This document shows positions 63,663 through 64,000 of a stretch of DNA of 64,000 nucleotides, in pieces. Under the pieces are notes generated by a model that was not told where the DNA came from, made no database searches, and saw only the letters and a list, made by a program, of their open reading frames with translations. A program made the translations under genes and the position numbers. Positions within the stretch are counted from its first letter, which is position 1. Every line of letters starts with the position of its first letter. Source of the DNA: Oxyruncus cristatus (taxonomy: Eukaryota; Chordata; Aves; Passeriformes; Cotingidae); NCBI GenBank assembly GCA_013399855.1, contig VXAY01003830.1, forward strand, positions 1,614,734-1,678,733, in the 5' to 3' direction.

Positions 63663-64000
63663 CTGAAAGAAAGAGAAAACACAGGAGTTAGCCGTACTAG
63701 CAGACAGTGATACTTATTTCCCCACTCCATGCTATATAGACATTTAAGTTAACAGCAATTTTCTTCACCCCAACTGCAATTTAAGAATGAAGTATCCAGA
63801 ATTCTGTTTTCACTCTCCAGTCAACAGATTACTCAGCTGCACACCCGCTTCATATACATGGCCAGACAATGCAGAAACCAAGAATTTTCCTTTATTTTCA
63901 AAACTGTCCTCCAGGCACATGTTTTCTAGTGAGGCACTGGAGAACTTGCAGTCTCTCAAATTTCCAGGTCTTTTAAACGTAATTTTATCATCTCTTAGGG
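63663..64000 (-). other. ATP10D intron, right edge
   Basis: Intron upstream of the first visible exon. The exon encoding the conserved FEQFHR-type segment before TM1 is not seen and should lie beyond the window. Confidence 0.75.

Noticed and set aside
1..64000. CRISPR arrays, operons, toxin or phage systems, tRNA and rRNA genes.
   Set aside because: None seen. The window is ordinary vertebrate nuclear DNA with two spliced genes.

Overview
This is a window of bird nuclear genome. The evidence is vertebrate genes split into short exons with GT-AG introns, many CR1 LINE copies ending in the avian-type ATTCTATG repeat, and one avian-type retroviral solo LTR. There is no prokaryotic-style gene organisation. 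Almost all of the long open frames are chance ORFs in introns, shadows of exons, or repeat-derived.

Two protein-coding genes are present, arranged tail to tail. On the + strand, about 13.2-25.1 kb holds the last six coding exons of CORIN, the transmembrane serine protease that activates pro-atrial natriuretic peptide. They cover the second half of the SRCR domain and the complete trypsin-like protease domain to the stop codon. The N-terminal exons (transmembrane, frizzled and LDL-receptor repeats) were not found in the first 13 kb and must lie upstream of the window. On the - strand, 32.3-63.7 kb holds 21 coding exons of ATP10D, a class 5 P4-ATPase (phospholipid flippase catalytic subunit). 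They run from the first membrane segments to the C-terminus; the start codon and first exon(s) lie beyond the right edge. CORIN next to ATP10D is the order seen at human 4p12, which supports both identifications and favours ATP10D over ATP10A or ATP10B.

Layout: 1-13.2 kb is CORIN intron, with a CR1 copy (0.83-1.48 kb), a solo LTR (5.93-6.52 kb), an old LINE (about 8.0-9.15 kb) and an old CR1 (10.0-10.5 kb). 13.2-25.1 kb is the CORIN exons, with a long CR1 at 15.6-16.9 kb. 25.1-32.3 kb is the intergenic region plus both 3' UTRs. 32.3-63.7 kb is ATP10D, with a 54-base assembly gap inside a G-rich repeat at 41.6-41.9 kb.

The most notable point is a one-base reading-frame break in the last ATP10D exon near 32,785. 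Summing the exon lengths independently gives one surplus base. Either this assembly has an indel in a CCCCC run, or this bird truncates a long C-terminal tail. Other points are a possible in-frame alternative splice donor that adds 5 residues in the ATP10D nucleotide-binding region, an imperfect 36-38 bp inverted repeat in an intron, and a repeat that spans the assembly gap. I found no sign of a novel multi-gene system.
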